From Chromobacterium amazonense (GTDB lineage Bacteria > Pseudomonadota > Gammaproteobacteria > Burkholderiales > Chromobacteriaceae), in assembly GCF_001855565.1 (NCBI RefSeq), contig NZ_MKCR01000002.1, forward strand, positions 62,001 to 126,000: 64,000 bases of DNA. The letters are read 5' to 3'. A program made the position numbers and the translations under genes. The notes below the pieces were generated by a model that made no database searches, was not told where the DNA came from, and was given only the letters and a program-made list of their open reading frames with translations. Below are positions 28,417 to 37,177 of this stretch, one piece after another. Position 1 is the stretch's first letter; each line of letters begins with the position of its first letter.

Positions 28417-29778
28417 ATGAACGCCACTGAATTGCGGGCCAGCCTGGGGCTGGCCGGTATCTACGCCCTGCGCATGCTGGGCATGTTCCTGATCCTGCCC
28501 GTGTTCGCGATCTATGCCGAAAAACTGCAAGGCGCGGACAACCATACGCTGATCGGCATCGCGCTGGGCAGCTACGGTCTGACCCAGGCTCTGCTGCAGC
28601 TGCCTCTGGGCATGTTGTCCGACCGCATCGGCCGCAAAAAAGTCATTTACGGCGGCCTGCTGTTGTTCGCCATCGGCAGCTTCGTCGCCGCCGGCGCGCA
28701 CGACATCGCCACGCTGACGCTGGGCCGCATCATCCAGGGCGCCGGCGCCATCTCCGCCGCCATCACCGCGCTGCTGGCCGACCTGACCCGCGAGGAAAAC
28801 CGCACCAAGGCGATGGCCATGATAGGCATGTCCATCGGCACCACCTTCGCCGCCAGCCTGGTGCTGGGGCCGCTGCTGGCCAAATATATCGGCGTCAACG
28901 GCATCTTCGCCCTGACCGGCTTCCTGTCGCTGGCGGCGCTGATCGGCGTTTGGCTGATCATCCCGAATCCGGCGCAATCGCGCTTCCATTCCGACGCCGA
29001 GGCCAATACCAAGCGGCTGCCGGCGGTGCTGAAGAACAGCCAGCTGCTGCGCCTGAACTACGGCATCTTCGCGCTGCACGCGGCGCAGATGGCCATGTTC
29101 GTCACCATTCCGTTCGCGTTGATCAAGACCGGCCACCTGGACAAGTCGCAACACTGGGAAGTGTATCTGCCGGTGGCGGTGATCGGTTTCATCCTGATGG
29201 TGCCGGCCATCATCTACGGCGAGAAAAAAGCCCGTCTGAAGCAAGTCTTTGTCGGCGCCATCGCGCTGATGACGATGGCGCAGCTCGGCATGGCGCTGGC
29301 GCTGGACAGCTTCTGGCTGATCGTGGCGTGGCTGTCGCTGTACTTCATCGCCTTCAACATCCTGGAAGCCACCCTGCCCTCGCTGATCTCCAAGATCGCG
29401 CCGGCCGAAGCCAAGGGCACCGCGATAGGCGTGTACAACACTTCCCAGTCATTCGGCCTGTTTCTCGGCGCCGCCGCCGGCGGCTGGCTGTACACCCATT
29501 ACGGTCCGGCTGGAGTGTTCGGCTTCACCACCTTGCTGATGCTGTCCTGGCTGATCTGGTCGCTGGGCATGCAGCCGCCCAAGGCCGTGCGCTCGGTGAT
29601 GTTTCACATCGGCGAGTCCTGGCGCGGCGACGCAGAAGCGCTGTCGCGCGAGCTGGCCGGGGTGGCCGGAGTGCATGAGGCCTCGGTGCTGCTGGCGGAT
29701 CGCGTAGCCTACCTGAAGGTATCGCAGCAGCAATGGGACGAGACCGAAGTGCGGCGATTGATAGACGCCACCTTTTAA
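28417..29778 (+). CDS. YajR-like MFS transporter with a C-terminal ferredoxin-like domain
   Basis: This 453-residue protein has 12 hydrophobic segments and the MFS loop motif GMLSDRIGRKKVIYGG. A soluble tail of about 60 residues (from HIGESWRGDAEALSRELA to the end) has the beta-alpha-beta pattern of the YAM domain in E. coli YajR. The substrate is unknown. The start at 28417 gives the standard N-terminus; an upstream ATG at 28363 adds 18 polar residues. It is divergent from uvrA, a neighbourhood common in proteobacteria. Confidence 0.88.
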   Translation: MNATELRASLGLAGIYALRMLGMFLILPVFAIYAEKLQGADNHTLIGIALGSYGLTQALLQLPLGMLSDRIGRKKVIYGGLLLFAIGSFVAAGAHDIATLTLGRIIQGAGAISAAITALLADLTREENRTKAMAMIGMSIGTTFAASLVLGPLLAKYIGVNGIFALTGFLSLAALIGVWLIIPNPAQSRFHSDAEANTKRLPAVLKNSQLLRLNYGIFALHAAQMAMFVTIPFALIKTGHLDKSQHWEVYLPVAVIGFILMVPAIIYGEKKARLKQVFVGAIALMTMAQLGMALALDSFWLIVAWLSLYFIAFNILEATLPSLISKIAPAEAKGTAIGVYNTSQSFGLFLGAAAGGWLYTHYGPAGVFGFTTLLMLSWLIWSLGMQPPKAVRSVMFHIGESWRGDAEALSRELAGVAGVHEASVLLADRVAYLKVSQQQWDETEVRRLIDATF

Positions 29779-29898
29779 ACCCACACGCCCAGATTGATGC
29801 GGCAAGGGCGGCTTCCCGATGCCACGGGGGCTGCCCTTGCGCTGTGGATGTCACGGCGCACGCGCCTTAAAGTCCGCCTGCGCCACTATCGAGAAACA

Positions 29899-29932
29899 CA
29901 AGCCGCCTGCAGCAAAAGCCACAGACGGCTTG
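29899..29932 (-). terminator. Probable terminator of the flg operon
   Basis: Downstream of flgL on the minus strand, CAAGCCGTCTG pairs with CAGGCGGCTTG (one G-T mismatch), followed by TGTTTCTC. A second inverted repeat, GCAAGGGC/GCCCTTGC (29801-29839), lies nearer the convergent transporter gene. Confidence 0.5.
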
Positions 29933-29967
29933 ATAAAGCCCGACCCAATCAGAAATAGCGCGCTGGA

Positions 29968-30897
29968 TCAACTGGAGATGTAGTTGAACAAGGACAACTG
30001 CGCCACTTGCGCATAGGTTTTCTGGGTGTACTGCAGCGAGGTCTGCGTCATCGTGAACTCGGAAATCGCTTTCGCCATGTCCAGATCCTGCAAATTGCCA
30101 ATGCTGCTGTTGTACTGCAATCCCAGACTGCTGCTCATGGACTGCAGGTTGGAGTTCTCCGCCTCGCGCGAGCCGACGGAAGCCAGGCTGACCGACATCT
30201 GCTGCGTAGCCGATGTGATCTGATTGATCGCCCCCTGAACCTGGGTATCATAGTTGGCGGGCTTGGGGTTCTGTCCCAACAGATTATACAAATTGATCAA
30301 GGAGTCAAAAGCAGCCGTCGGGCTGCCGCCGGGAATGCCGAAGACCGCATTGCCGGGATCGGAGATCGTCATGGTGCGTGACGCGGCCACCTGCACGCTG
30401 CGCTGGCCATTGTCGCCGTTATAAGTGGCGACTGGCGGCACGGCGGAAAGATTGACCGAGAACGGCGCGGTCGTCACCTGATTGCCGCTGAACAGATAAC
30501 TGCCGTTGCCGTCCGTCGCGTTGGCATAGCCGGCCAGCTCGTTGATGCCCTCGCCCACGGTTTTCTGGATCTGCTGCAATTGGACGGTGGACAACGCGCC
30601 ATTGCCGGCATAGATCGCCTGGCTCTTCATCGAATTCATCAGATCGATCGCGCTTTTCAGCGTCGTATCCGACAAAGACAGCCAAGAATCTACCGATTGG
30701 GTGTTCTTCTGGTACTGGCTGTTCTGGCCGTTCGAGGTTTCCAGCAACTGGATGCGCGCCGCAGCTACGGGATCATCGGCCGGCGTAACCACGCGTTTCT
30801 GGTTGTCGATCTGCGTATTGATTTGCACCAGACTGGCTTGCAGATTCGACATATTGTTCACGCCAGATTGGTATAGCGTGGAAGAACTGATACGCAT
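29968..30897 (-). CDS. flgL: Flagellar hook-filament junction protein FlgL
   Basis: This 309-residue flagellin-like junction protein (HAP3) joins hook to filament. The N-terminus (MRISSSTLYQSGVNNMSNLQ, then TPADDPVAAARIQLLE) and C-terminus (DMAKAISEFTMTQTSLQYTQ) form the conserved D0/D1 coiled coils. It is the last gene of the cluster, 28 bases after flgK, with which it probably shares a sigma-28 promoter. Confidence 0.95.
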   Translation of the reverse strand: MRISSSTLYQSGVNNMSNLQASLVQINTQIDNQKRVVTPADDPVAAARIQLLETSNGQNSQYQKNTQSVDSWLSLSDTTLKSAIDLMNSMKSQAIYAGNGALSTVQLQQIQKTVGEGINELAGYANATDGNGSYLFSGNQVTTAPFSVNLSAVPPVATYNGDNGQRSVQVAASRTMTISDPGNAVFGIPGGSPTAAFDSLINLYNLLGQNPKPANYDTQVQGAINQITSATQQMSVSLASVGSREAENSNLQSMSSSLGLQYNSSIGNLQDLDMAKAISEFTMTQTSLQYTQKTYAQVAQLSLFNYISS

Positions 30898-30925
30898 CGT
30901 CGCGCTCCTTCAATAACTAACCGCC

Positions 30926-32716
30926 TCAGGACATGATGTTCAGAATACTGGAGAACGTAGTCTGGGCAAGTTGGATTACCTTGCTACATGCCTGGTAGGA
31001 CTGCTGGTATTTGATCAGGTTTGCCGCCTCCTGGTCCAGATTCACCCCAGTGGCGTTGGAATTATTGGTGGTGGCCTGCTGCAACGAGGCCTGCGCCGCC
31101 GTATTCTGCAGGCCGGAAGTATTGGTCTGGTTGCCCACTGATGCCACCAGAGTCGAATAATAAGTCTGATACGACTGGTTATTCACCAAGTTCTGGTTCT
31201 GCTGCGCGGTCAATTGGCGCAAATTGTTGCCATCGCCCAGAGACTGCGTGCCTGGGGTTTGCGGCCCCACCGTAAATGTCTGGCCATTGACCGGGGATCC
31301 GGACAACTGGAAGCCGATGCCGACATCGACCGGCGGAACGGCCGTCGTCTGCAGCTTGTAGCTGTTGGGCAAGGACGGATCGACCACTACATTATACGGT
31401 CCGCCGCCATTGGTGCCGGTGATGGTAGCCGTCATGGTCGCCGGGGAGCCCGCCGCGGCGACGGTCATGCTGGTCAAACCGGTGGAAGGATGCTGCGCAA
31501 TCGACGTGAAAGTCGGCGGCGTCGTATTCAGGCCTGCGGTATAGGTTCCCGGCAAGGTAGACCACACGCCGCTCATCACCGTCCCGCTGCCGCCTGCCGT
31601 GCCGGTAGGCACCAGATTCGACGCCGTTGCCAGCTTAGCGGGGTCCGACATCACCACTGCGAATTGACTGGCCGCGTACTGCGGATTGTTGGCATAGGCC
31701 GACAAATCCTGAAAGATCGGTCCGCCGGGCTGGCCGTTGAAGTCCATACCCAGTTTATTCTGGTAGTTCATCGCCGCAGACAGGTTGATCGCCATGGAGC
31801 CAAGCTGATTCTGCGTTTGCGCCAGCGCATTGTCGCGAAAATTCAGCAAGGCGCCCAGCTGGCCGCTGCCGAAGAGACTATCCGACAACACGGTAAGCGT
31901 GCCGTTGCCATTGGTGAAGCCGACCTGCACATTGGACGGATTATTGGGATCGGTCTGGGTACCCATCTTGTTGACGTTGTTGCCAGAGACCAGCGACTGG
32001 CCGCTGCCGATGTAAACCGTATAGGAACCATCGCTCTGCTTGAACACCGAGGCGCCTACCAGCTGATTCAACTGCAGCACGGCCTGATCGCGCTGATCGA
32101 GCAAGGAATTCGGCTGCCCCTGCGGCGGATTGGGATTGCCGCCGGTCGCCGCTCCGATCTGCTGGTTCAACGAAGCGATCTGCTGCGCCAAGGCATTGAT
32201 GCTCTGTATCGAGGTCGTGATCTGGCCATTGGCGCCCTGCTGCATTTGCACCAGGCGGCTGTTCATGGCCGTGACCTTGCTTGCCAGGGCCTGCGCCATG
32301 CTCAGCACCGTCTGGCGGCTAGGCAGGGACGACGGCTGCTGCGTCAGCGTCTGCATCGCGCCGAAGAAGTCCTGCAGCGCCGGACTGGGGCTTTGCGTCG
32401 AGTCGGCGATCATATTGTTGATCTGGCCCAACTGCTGATATTGCGTGGTGTAGAAGCTGCTATTGGTTTGCGCGCCTTGCAGCTGCTGCGCCAGGAACTG
32501 ATTGTAACTGCGCTGCACGCTGGTCACATCGACGCCCTGGCCCAGGTAGCCGAAACCAGCAAACTGAGGCTGGCGGCTGGCCTGGGTGGTATATTCCTGG
32601 GTGTAGCCCGGGGTGTTGACATTGGAGATGTTGTTGCTGGTCACCGACAAGCCGTTCTGAGCGGCATTCAATCCGCTCACTCCAATCCCGAAAATATCCG
32701 CGCCAACGATAGCCAT
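30926..32716 (-). CDS. flgK: Flagellar hook-associated protein FlgK
   Basis: This 596-residue HAP1 protein forms the first hook-filament junction layer. The rod/hook N-terminal motif is IGVSGLNAAQNGLSVTSNNI followed by NVNTPGYT, and the C-terminal GVNLDQEAANLIKYQQSYQA is the family hallmark. The middle is T/S/G/N-rich, as usual. A strong sigma-28 promoter lies immediately upstream, overlapping the end of flgJ. Confidence 0.96.
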   Translation of the reverse strand: MAIVGADIFGIGVSGLNAAQNGLSVTSNNISNVNTPGYTQEYTTQASRQPQFAGFGYLGQGVDVTSVQRSYNQFLAQQLQGAQTNSSFYTTQYQQLGQINNMIADSTQSPSPALQDFFGAMQTLTQQPSSLPSRQTVLSMAQALASKVTAMNSRLVQMQQGANGQITTSIQSINALAQQIASLNQQIGAATGGNPNPPQGQPNSLLDQRDQAVLQLNQLVGASVFKQSDGSYTVYIGSGQSLVSGNNVNKMGTQTDPNNPSNVQVGFTNGNGTLTVLSDSLFGSGQLGALLNFRDNALAQTQNQLGSMAINLSAAMNYQNKLGMDFNGQPGGPIFQDLSAYANNPQYAASQFAVVMSDPAKLATASNLVPTGTAGGSGTVMSGVWSTLPGTYTAGLNTTPPTFTSIAQHPSTGLTSMTVAAAGSPATMTATITGTNGGGPYNVVVDPSLPNSYKLQTTAVPPVDVGIGFQLSGSPVNGQTFTVGPQTPGTQSLGDGNNLRQLTAQQNQNLVNNQSYQTYYSTLVASVGNQTNTSGLQNTAAQASLQQATTNNSNATGVNLDQEAANLIKYQQSYQACSKVIQLAQTTFSSILNIMS

Positions 32717-32737
32717 GATTAACTTCTCCCTAGTTCT

Positions 32738-32764
32738 TTATCGGCAGCGCCGCGCCGGACTTGA
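32738..32764 (-). promoter_or_regulatory. Sigma-28 (FliA) promoter for flgKL
   Basis: On the minus strand TCAA, a 15-base spacer and GCCGATAA match the sigma-28 consensus TAAA-N15-GCCGATAA, with a perfect -10. It ends 21 bases before the flgK ATG. Separate sigma-28 control of flgKL is established in enteric bacteria. Confidence 0.8.
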
Positions 32765-33700
32765 TCAAATACGCGCCACCTGCTGCGCCAGCGACGCCGC
32801 CACATCGACCAGTTTTCGAGCGTAACGCGGATCGGTGGCATAGCCGCCGGACTGCAGGCCTTGCGCGAATCCGTACATGTTCTGGCCTTGGTTCAGTACA
32901 TTGCGGTAGCGCGAGGAGCCTTTCAGCAACTGCGCGTAGTCCGAAAACGCCTCCGCGTAGGAGCCATAGGAGCGGAAGGTTTCCTGCTTCTTCTGCGGCA
33001 CGCCGCCGCTGTATTCTGTGGTGACGATGGTAGTGGTCTTGCCATGCCAGTCAGAACCGGCCTTGATGCCGAACAGATTATGGCTGTCGCTGCCATCGGC
33101 ATTGCGGATGGCCCGCTTGCCCCAGCCGCTTTCCAACGCGGCATGCGCCACCACGCACTCCGGGGCCACGCCCAGTTGCTGCGCGGCTTGGCGAGCGTGC
33201 GGCAGCAAGCCGCTCACAAACTCCCGGCTGCTTCCGCTTGTTGAAACCCCAGCCTGCGCCGACGCCGCCTGCGCTTCCTGATACGCTTGCAAGGAGCGCA
33301 AGCCGGCAGGCTGCGCAGTCAAGGCCGGGCCATTGCTCTGCAACGCCGCCATCTGACTGGCATCCGGCTTGAAGCCGGATTGCTTGGCCAACTGTCGGTA
33401 GATCATGTCGCCCAGCCCTAATCCGCCGCGCTCGCACAAGGATTGAACCATCTGCTGGTCCGACAAGCTTTGGAAGGTGTCGAGGCTATTGGACGGGCTT
33501 TCCTCGTCGAAACGCACCGACCGCATCGATTTCAGCATGGTATTCATCAGCAAGGCCTCGAACTGCGAGGCCGCCTGACGCGCTGCCGCTTGCGGATTCT
33601 TGCTCGCCGCCGCCTTCAACTTTTGCATGCCGGTCGGGTCCGCCGCCAGGGTATGGCTAAGCGGATCCTGCGGCAAAACGCCCTGAAACTTCATCGTCAT
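32765..33700 (-). CDS. flgJ: Flagellar rod assembly protein/muramidase FlgJ
   Basis: This 311-residue bifunctional protein has an N-terminal rod-capping domain (AASQFEALLMNTMLKSMRSV, about 40-110). A C-terminal glucosaminidase domain (about 150-311; CVVAHAALESGWGKRAIRN, HNLFGIKAGSDWHGKT) opens peptidoglycan for rod passage. The catalytic glutamate is in AALESGWG. AGGAG lies six bases before the ATG. It follows flgI in the operon. Confidence 0.95.
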   Translation of the reverse strand: MTMKFQGVLPQDPLSHTLAADPTGMQKLKAAASKNPQAAARQAASQFEALLMNTMLKSMRSVRFDEESPSNSLDTFQSLSDQQMVQSLCERGGLGLGDMIYRQLAKQSGFKPDASQMAALQSNGPALTAQPAGLRSLQAYQEAQAASAQAGVSTSGSSREFVSGLLPHARQAAQQLGVAPECVVAHAALESGWGKRAIRNADGSDSHNLFGIKAGSDWHGKTTTIVTTEYSGGVPQKKQETFRSYGSYAEAFSDYAQLLKGSSRYRNVLNQGQNMYGFAQGLQSGGYATDPRYARKLVDVAASLAQQVARI

Positions 33701-33745
33701 ATCCCGCTCCTTGACTTAAATAAAGAGCAAGAAACATGCCAAAGA

Positions 33746-34843
33746 TTAGATAATTTGCAGATCGGCCTTTAGCGAGCCGGCCGACTTCATCGCCTGAAGA
33801 ATGGAAATCAGATCCTGCGGAGACGCGCCCAGCGCATTCAAGGCATTGACCACCTGAGCCAGATTGGCGCCGCCCTTCAAACCCACCACCTTGCCGCTGG
33901 TGCTGTTGATGGTGATGTCGGCCTGATTGGTGACAGTGGTCTTGCCGCCGGACAAGGGATTAGGCTGGCTGACTTGCGGCGTATTATTGATGGTGACCGA
34001 CAGATTGCCGTGCGAGACGGCGCAGGCACCCAACGTCACCGCCTGATTCATCACGATGGAGCCGGTGCGGGCATTGATGATGACCAGGGGGGAAACATCT
34101 GCCGGGTCGACGGCAATATTTTCCATCCGCGACAGAAACTGCACCCGCTGATTGTTGTCGAACGGCGCCCGCACTTCGATCAGCCGACCATCGACCGCGC
34201 GCGCGGTATCCGCGCCGAACACCTTGTTGATGGCCTGGACGGCGCGGTTAGCCGTGGTGAAGTCGGCATCCTGCAGTTCAAGATGAATGAACTCGCCGTC
34301 GCCCAGCGCGGTTTGCACCTCGCGCTCCACCGTGGCGCCGGCCGGAATACGGCCCACGCTCAGTTGATTGATCTGGGTGGAGCTGCCGCCGGCCGACGCT
34401 CCGGCGCCGCCCACCACCACATTGCCCTGCGCCATCGCATAGATCTGGCCATCCGCGCCCTTTAGCGGCGACAGCAGCAAAGTGCCGCCGCGCAGGCTCT
34501 TGGCATCGCCAATCGACGAAGCGGTCACGTCCAGCGCCTGGCCACGCTTGGCGAACGGCGGCAGCGTGGCGGTCAAGGACACCGCAGCCACGTTCTTCGG
34601 ATCAATCTTGGTGCCTGGCGGCACTTGCACGCCGAGTTGATTCAGCATATTGATCATGGCTTGCCCGGTGAACGGCGACGAGGTGACTTTGTCGCCGCTG
34701 CCATCGAGGCCCACCACCAAACCATAGCCGATCAATTGGTTGGGACGGACGCCGCCGATATTGGCGATATCCTTCAGCCGCTGCGCGGACAGCGCAGGCA
34801 GCGAGGCCAGCAACAAGCTGGCCATGACAATCCATCTTTTCAT
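33746..34843 (-). CDS. flgI: Flagellar P-ring protein FlgI
   Basis: This 365-residue protein is exported by a Sec signal peptide (MKRWIVMASLLLASLPALSAQ) and forms the P ring around the rod in the peptidoglycan layer. Conserved sequence includes RLKDIANIGGVRPNQLIGYG, GQALDVTASSIGDAKSLRGG and the C-terminal GASPQDLISILQAMKSAGSL. It starts 22 bases after flgH. Confidence 0.97.
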   Translation of the reverse strand: MKRWIVMASLLLASLPALSAQRLKDIANIGGVRPNQLIGYGLVVGLDGSGDKVTSSPFTGQAMINMLNQLGVQVPPGTKIDPKNVAAVSLTATLPPFAKRGQALDVTASSIGDAKSLRGGTLLLSPLKGADGQIYAMAQGNVVVGGAGASAGGSSTQINQLSVGRIPAGATVEREVQTALGDGEFIHLELQDADFTTANRAVQAINKVFGADTARAVDGRLIEVRAPFDNNQRVQFLSRMENIAVDPADVSPLVIINARTGSIVMNQAVTLGACAVSHGNLSVTINNTPQVSQPNPLSGGKTTVTNQADITINSTSGKVVGLKGGANLAQVVNALNALGASPQDLISILQAMKSAGSLKADLQII

Positions 34844-34865
34844 TAGGCTACTCCCGCCGCCGCCA

Positions 34866-35549
34866 TCAGATGGGCAGCAGCGACATGAAGAACTTGGTCA
34901 GCCAACCCGGCTCGTTGTAAAGACGGTTGTTGCCCTTGGTTTGCTGTTCGATGCGCGCGTCGGCCACCTTCAACGATGAAATCGTGCGATCCGGCGCCAC
35001 ATCGCGCGGATTGACCACGCCGGACAGGCGGATCGACTCGGTGTCGCTGTTGATCCTCACCTGCTTCTCGCCGCTGACCACCAGATTGCCATTGGCCAAG
35101 ACATCGATGACGGTGACAGTGATCGAACTGACAAAAGTGGTGGCAACCTGGCTATTGCCCTTGCCGGTATTGTTGGCGGAGCCTGTGCCATTGAAGCTGG
35201 TGCCTCCCAAACCGCTCGCCAGCCCGGAAGGCAGGAATGGAATCTTGAGGCCCGCATTGATGCCGGAGGTCAGCGACGAGGTCCGGGTATCGGTGGTCTG
35301 CTCCGACTGCGAGGTCGAGGAGTTTTCCTGGATGGTGATCTGCAAGGTATCGCCCACCTGGATAGGCATCGCATCCTGGAACATCGGTCGATAGCTGGCC
35401 GCCTGGAAGATCGATCCATTGGCCGGCAAGCCCACCGGCTTCGGCTGCGGTCGCGCGGTGGTCGGCCCCTGCACCAGTTGCGGTTCCTGCACCGCGCAAC
35501 CGGCTAATACCATGACGGCAGCCGCCATCATCGCCAGTTTGATCTTCAT
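34866..35549 (-). CDS. flgH: Flagellar L-ring lipoprotein FlgH
   Basis: This 227-residue lipoprotein forms the outer-membrane L ring. The lipobox VLAGC puts the acylated cysteine at residue 18. Typical segments are GSIFQAASYRPMFQDAMPIQ, VGDTLQITIQENSS and NLVVSGEKQVRINSDTE with GVVNPRDVAPDRTI. If FlgT/FlgP assemble around the basal body, this ring is their expected contact. Confidence 0.96.
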   Translation of the reverse strand: MKIKLAMMAAAVMVLAGCAVQEPQLVQGPTTARPQPKPVGLPANGSIFQAASYRPMFQDAMPIQVGDTLQITIQENSSTSQSEQTTDTRTSSLTSGINAGLKIPFLPSGLASGLGGTSFNGTGSANNTGKGNSQVATTFVSSITVTVIDVLANGNLVVSGEKQVRINSDTESIRLSGVVNPRDVAPDRTISSLKVADARIEQQTKGNNRLYNEPGWLTKFFMSLLPI

Positions 35550-35595
35550 GGTCTTACTCCCATCCCGACAGGCGGCTCATCGCCGCCCTGTCGTG

Positions 35596-36378
35596 TTACA
35601 AGTTGCTCAGCTTCTGCAGCATCTGGTCCGCCGTCGTCACCGCGCGCGAATTCATCTCGTAGGAACGCTGCGCGGTGATCATATTGACCAATTCCTCGGT
35701 CACATTGACGTTGGACGACTCCAGAAAACCGGAGCGGATGGTGCCGCGGTCATCGGTCTGGGGATTGCCGTCCTGCGGATCGCCCGAAGCCGCGGTTTGC
35801 AGGTACAGATTATTGCCCAGGCTCTGCAAGCCTTGCGGATTGATGAAGGTGGTCAGCAAGATTGTGCCCGCGGTTTGCGGCGCGGTTGCGCCGGCCAGCG
35901 TGTACTGCACCACCCCAGCGGGCGAGACCGTGATCTGTTGCGCGGTGGCCGGAATATTGATGTTCGGGTTCAGCTGCAAGCCATCGATGTTGACGATATT
36001 GCCGTTCGGATCGCGCTGAAACTGGCCATTGCGGGTATAGGCCGTGGTGCCGTCCGCCTGCAGGATGCGGAAAAAACCGTCGCCGTTGATCTGCAAATCC
36101 AGCGGCTGATCGGTCTGCTGCGGCGTGCCCTGGGCAAAAATGCGGGTGGTGGCGACGGCCGCCGCGCCGGTGCCGACCTGCAAGCCGGACGGCAAGAGAT
36201 TGCCGTTGGCCAACTGCCCGCCGGGCTGTCGCAGCGTCTGATAATACAAATCCTCGAATATGCCCCTGCTGCGCTTGAAGCCTATGGTATTGACGTTGGC
36301 CAAGTTATTGGACACCACATCCAGCTGGAATTGGCTGGCATCCATGCCGGTTTTGGCGATATACAGTGCGCGCATCAT
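35596..36378 (-). CDS. flgG: Flagellar distal rod protein FlgG
   Basis: This 260-residue rod protein starts MMRALYIAKTGMDASQFQLD with VSNNLANVNTIGFKRSRGIF, the distal-rod signature. It ends with SSNVNVTEELVNMITAQRSY, the shared rod/hook C-terminal helix. The length is the canonical 260. It lies between flgF and flgH. Confidence 0.97.
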   Translation of the reverse strand: MMRALYIAKTGMDASQFQLDVVSNNLANVNTIGFKRSRGIFEDLYYQTLRQPGGQLANGNLLPSGLQVGTGAAAVATTRIFAQGTPQQTDQPLDLQINGDGFFRILQADGTTAYTRNGQFQRDPNGNIVNIDGLQLNPNINIPATAQQITVSPAGVVQYTLAGATAPQTAGTILLTTFINPQGLQSLGNNLYLQTAASGDPQDGNPQTDDRGTIRSGFLESSNVNVTEELVNMITAQRSYEMNSRAVTTADQMLQKLSNL

Positions 36379-36414
36379 GGCGATTTACCTATTTCTTTAT
36401 TCGTTTGCTCGTCG

Positions 36415-37155
36415 TCAGCTCATCGACAACAACTGCGCAGCCTGCTGATCGTTTTGTTGCGCGGTCTGCATCATCTTGATATTCATTTCATACTGCCGGC
36501 CATGCGAAATCATTTGCACCAGCGCGTCCACCGAATTGACGTTGGAAGCCTCCAGCGTTTCCGGCACCAGCTTGACATCGGCGCTGGCCGGCAAGGTGCC
36601 GCCGCCGTTGACGTGGAACAAACGATCCTCGCCTTTGTACACGTCCTTCGGCCCCGGGTTGACCATCTTGATCTGGCCGACCAGTTGCGGCGTGCGATTG
36701 GTGCCGGATTGCGGAATCGCCAGCACCGATCCATCGGCGCCCAGCTGCACCTGCGAGCCGGCGGGCACGGTGATCGGGCCGCCGTCGCCCATGATCATCA
36801 AGCCGGCGCGGGTGCGCATCAGTCCATTGGGATCCAGCACATAGCCGCCGTCGCGGGTATAGGCCTCTTGGCCATCCGGCCCCTGCACGGCAAAGAAACC
36901 CGGCGAACCCAAGGCGAAGTCGGATGGATTGCCGGTATGCTGCAAGCTGCCCTGGCTGGCATCGAAGCCGATAGTGTTGTCCACCACATAGGTCCGCGTG
37001 GGCGCGCCGTCGCCCAGCACCGGCAGCGCGCGGAACGCCGCCAGATCGGCCTTGAAGCCATTGGTGTTGACGTTGGCCAGATTGTTTGAAGTGGTGGCCT
37101 GTTGCCACATTTCATGCTTGGCGCCGGTCATGGCCAGAAACAGCACTCGATCCAT
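36415..37155 (-). CDS. flgF: Flagellar proximal rod protein FlgF
   Basis: This 246-residue rod protein begins MDRVLFLAMTGAKHEMWQQA with NNLANVNTNGFKADLAAFRA, as FlgF does, and ends with SNVNSVDALVQMISHGRQYE. It lies 36 bases upstream of flgG and downstream of flgE. Confidence 0.96.
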   Translation of the reverse strand: MDRVLFLAMTGAKHEMWQQATTSNNLANVNTNGFKADLAAFRALPVLGDGAPTRTYVVDNTIGFDASQGSLQHTGNPSDFALGSPGFFAVQGPDGQEAYTRDGGYVLDPNGLMRTRAGLMIMGDGGPITVPAGSQVQLGADGSVLAIPQSGTNRTPQLVGQIKMVNPGPKDVYKGEDRLFHVNGGGTLPASADVKLVPETLEASNVNSVDALVQMISHGRQYEMNIKMMQTAQQNDQQAAQLLSMS

Positions 37156-37177
37156 GCTTCAGTCTCTAGTGGGTCGA

